Assembly (NCBI GenBank): GCA_025351545.1
Contig: JANXVQ010000993.1
Location: 1 to 8,009 of the forward strand
Length of the DNA stretch: 8,009 bases
Reading direction: 5' to 3'
Source: Spirosoma sp.
GTDB taxonomy: Bacteria > Bacteroidota > Bacteroidia > Cytophagales > Spirosomataceae
The position numbers were made by a program, and so were the translations under genes. The first letter of the stretch is position 1; each line of letters begins with the position of its first letter. The notes beneath the pieces were generated by a model that had not been told where the DNA came from, did not search any database, and was given only the letters and a program-made list of their open reading frames with translations. Below are positions 6,637-8,009 of this stretch, one piece after another.

Positions 6637-7520
6637 TCATTCCAAGGCCACAGATTGAGGCATCAAGCGCACAAAGGCGGCCTGACGAGTCATTGCTAGA
6701 GGTACTTCATTCAGCCAATCAACGATGCGCCAAAGGTTCATCGCCGTCGCGATACAGATGTGTTGTAAATGCGTTTTGGCCCGACCCACGTAGCGCGAAC
6801 GTTGCCTACAAAACCCGCGTACTCCCTGGGAAAGAGTTCCTTCAATGCCTGCCCGTTGATTATAAAGTAGGGGCCAACTCGCCTGACTGTCTCGCAGCCT
6901 ATCCTTCGCCTGCCAGCGCCTGCCACTTTTGGTCTTTTCGAGCGGGTCCCACTAAATCCACTTGATAGGTATCCTGGCTCTGTACCAGCATATCCGCACT
7001 CATATAACCGGCGTCGACTAAATGCTGAGAGGGTAGCAAATTCCTGTCAGCCAGCCCCTGATGAATCTGAGTCGGACCCCCGGGCGGTAAGGTATCCGAA
7101 TCCCCTTCGGTACTGACGGTTGTGGTTACTTGGGTGATCAAAGGCGGTTGATCCGCTTCACAGGTTTCACTTAGATGGACTTTATAGCCTATCCATGTCG
7201 TGGCGCGTTTACGACTAAACCGAGCTTCTGAGTCATAAGGCGAACTGATGCTCTGAGCGGAGGGTGGTAATTCGCCCTGGTTTTCGATTCGCCAGATGAC
7301 TTCACCGTCCACTACTTTGAATCGTTGAATCCAAACCCGGCGCAGGATATCTCCTGCCGATAGTTGCCACAAAGAAGCTGCCTGCTCATCAACGTCAATC
7401 TGGTCCAGAATCCATCCTGGCCGATCTGCTGGGCACATGGAGCACTCGTTTTTGTTTGGCGGTAGGCAGCCGGAAATCATCAGCTCGGGAGCCGTGTCGG
7501 TTGGCCCACTCAGGTTGCAG
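6637..7520 (-). pseudogene. IS1182-family transposase, truncated and internally deleted
   Basis: The minus strand carries hallmark IS1182 sequence: PEWANRHGSRADDFRLP (about 7510-7460), DILRRVWIQRFK, SISSPYDSEARFSRKR, TTWIGYKVHLSETC, HLVDAGYMSADML and YQVDLVGPARKDQKWQ. After a joint near 6900 it continues with YNQRAGIEGTLSQGVRGF, RAKTHLQH and a stop at 6637-6639. The candidate DDE residues (SPYD, VDAGY, GIEGT) all survive, but about 75-80 residues between KWQALAGEG and the RAGIEGT block, the region that normally has a Cys-rich segment, are gone and the frame changes there. A second frame change lies near 7430-7450. The N-terminal 100-150 residues are missing, replaced at about 7520 by the IS4-type relic on the other strand. 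An alternative reading past the stop (NEFANSIPLL, ending at 6579) suggests one more frameshift. Inactive. Confidence 0.88.
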
Positions 7521-8009
7521 CCCAGTAGAGGAACGCAAACAACTCGTCAAAGAAGCCCTGGAACGATATGACTTAAAAGGGAAAATCCCGCTGGCTGAAC
7601 GCCAGTATACTGGCGAAATCTGGCTAGTTTTTCTAGTCAAAGAGAACATCGATTTCGTAATTCGTTTACCAGAGGGTTGTTATAACTAAACGGCTGTCTG
7701 TTATCGGTGGTGGTCCTGAAAAATCCTCTGGCCGACCCCGCTCAACCGTTGTTGTTTTTCAAATCTTCCTTGCCTTGACCCATAAAACCCATATTAGCGA
7801 AGCCTATCGACATCGATAGCGCATTGAGAGCTGCTTCAGCCAGTTAAAGTCACAGGGCTTCCATCGCTTCGGCGACCCGGTTGGAAGACCGCCCGGCGGC
7901 CCGGCTCAATTTCAAGAAAGACAGCAAGATCTTGTTGGTCATGGCCCTGATGGCCTACGTGTTGTCTTTGCAGGCTGGTTTTGCCAAGCCCGTTAACAAG
8001 CAAAAGACT
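7519..8009 (+). pseudogene. IS4-family transposase relic (runs off right edge)
   Basis: Three pieces in three frames read as one IS4-type transposase C-terminal half. The first (7519-7688) gives EERKQLVKEALERYDLKGK, then IPLAERQYTGEIW and IDFVIRLPEG, the region that normally holds the second catalytic Asp (DRGY-like; here Glu in AERQY). The second (about 7742-7865) gives SEAYRHR, a TAG at 7817-7819 where Trp is expected, then RIESCFSQLKSQGF; this fits the IS4 signature Y-(2)-R-(3)-E-(6)-K. The third (about 7875-8009) gives RLEDRPAARLNF, then KILLVMALMAYVLSLQAGF, the hydrophobic tail. Sequence is missing between pieces one and two, and a frameshift lies near 7862-7875. The N-terminal half is absent; the relic abuts the broken IS1182 gene at about 7520, so one element probably inserted into or recombined with the other. 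Inactive. Confidence 0.82.

Noticed and set aside
6693..6965. A 90-codon plus-strand frame opposite the IS1182 relic
   Set aside because: The minus strand carries recognisable transposase motifs (RAGIEGT, AKTHLQH) across the same bases.
1..8009. CRISPR arrays, tRNA or rRNA genes
   Set aside because: No regularly spaced direct repeats and no cloverleaf or rRNA-like sequence were recognised on reading both strands.

Overview
The window looks like an accessory stretch of a Bacteroidota chromosome, most likely from the Cytophagales (Spirosoma/Runella-like). This is an inference. It rests on the SdrD_B-type adhesin remnant, the DUF4158-type Tn3 transposase, AT-rich spacers, and the absence of a Shine-Dalgarno sequence before the two intact genes.

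Layout. Positions 1-128 hold the N-terminus of a probable membrane protein running off the left edge on the minus strand. Positions 129-740 are AT-rich, with one perfect 12-bp inverted repeat (290-319) and a short protein-like relic at 593-678. Positions 741-1852 are a collapsed Tn3-family element: its tnpA (796-1719, minus) has lost its centre and is broken by frameshifts and a stop. Directly next to it, 1877-2426 (minus) is a frameshifted, truncated piece of a secreted SdrD_B-type adhesin. Positions 2427-3036 are non-coding.

The core is an intact two-gene operon on the plus strand. The first gene (3037-3969) encodes a short uroporphyrinogen-decarboxylase-superfamily protein (310 aa). The second (3939-6533) starts inside it, overlapping by 31 nt, and encodes an 864-aa stand-alone NRPS-like enzyme with the order adenylation - thiolation - thioesterase and no condensation domain. 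Its thioesterase has Cys in place of the usual nucleophilic Ser (Gly-Ile-Cys695-Ser-Gly), with Asp722 and His831 completing a plausible triad. Its adenylation domain carries a hydrophobic residue (about Ile226) where amino-acid-activating domains have the amino-binding Asp. Together these suggest a small, possibly undescribed pathway: a non-standard carboxylic acid is activated, tethered, and released, cyclised or dimerised by a Cys-dependent thioesterase, with the UROD-like protein acting on the same substrate or product.

Right of the operon lie two dead transposase genes facing each other: an IS1182-family one (6637-about 7520, minus), internally deleted and missing its N-terminus, and an IS4-family one (about 7519-8009, plus), cut by frameshifts and a stop and running off the right edge. 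The two intact genes therefore sit between decayed mobile elements, which suggests they are retained cargo of past transfer.
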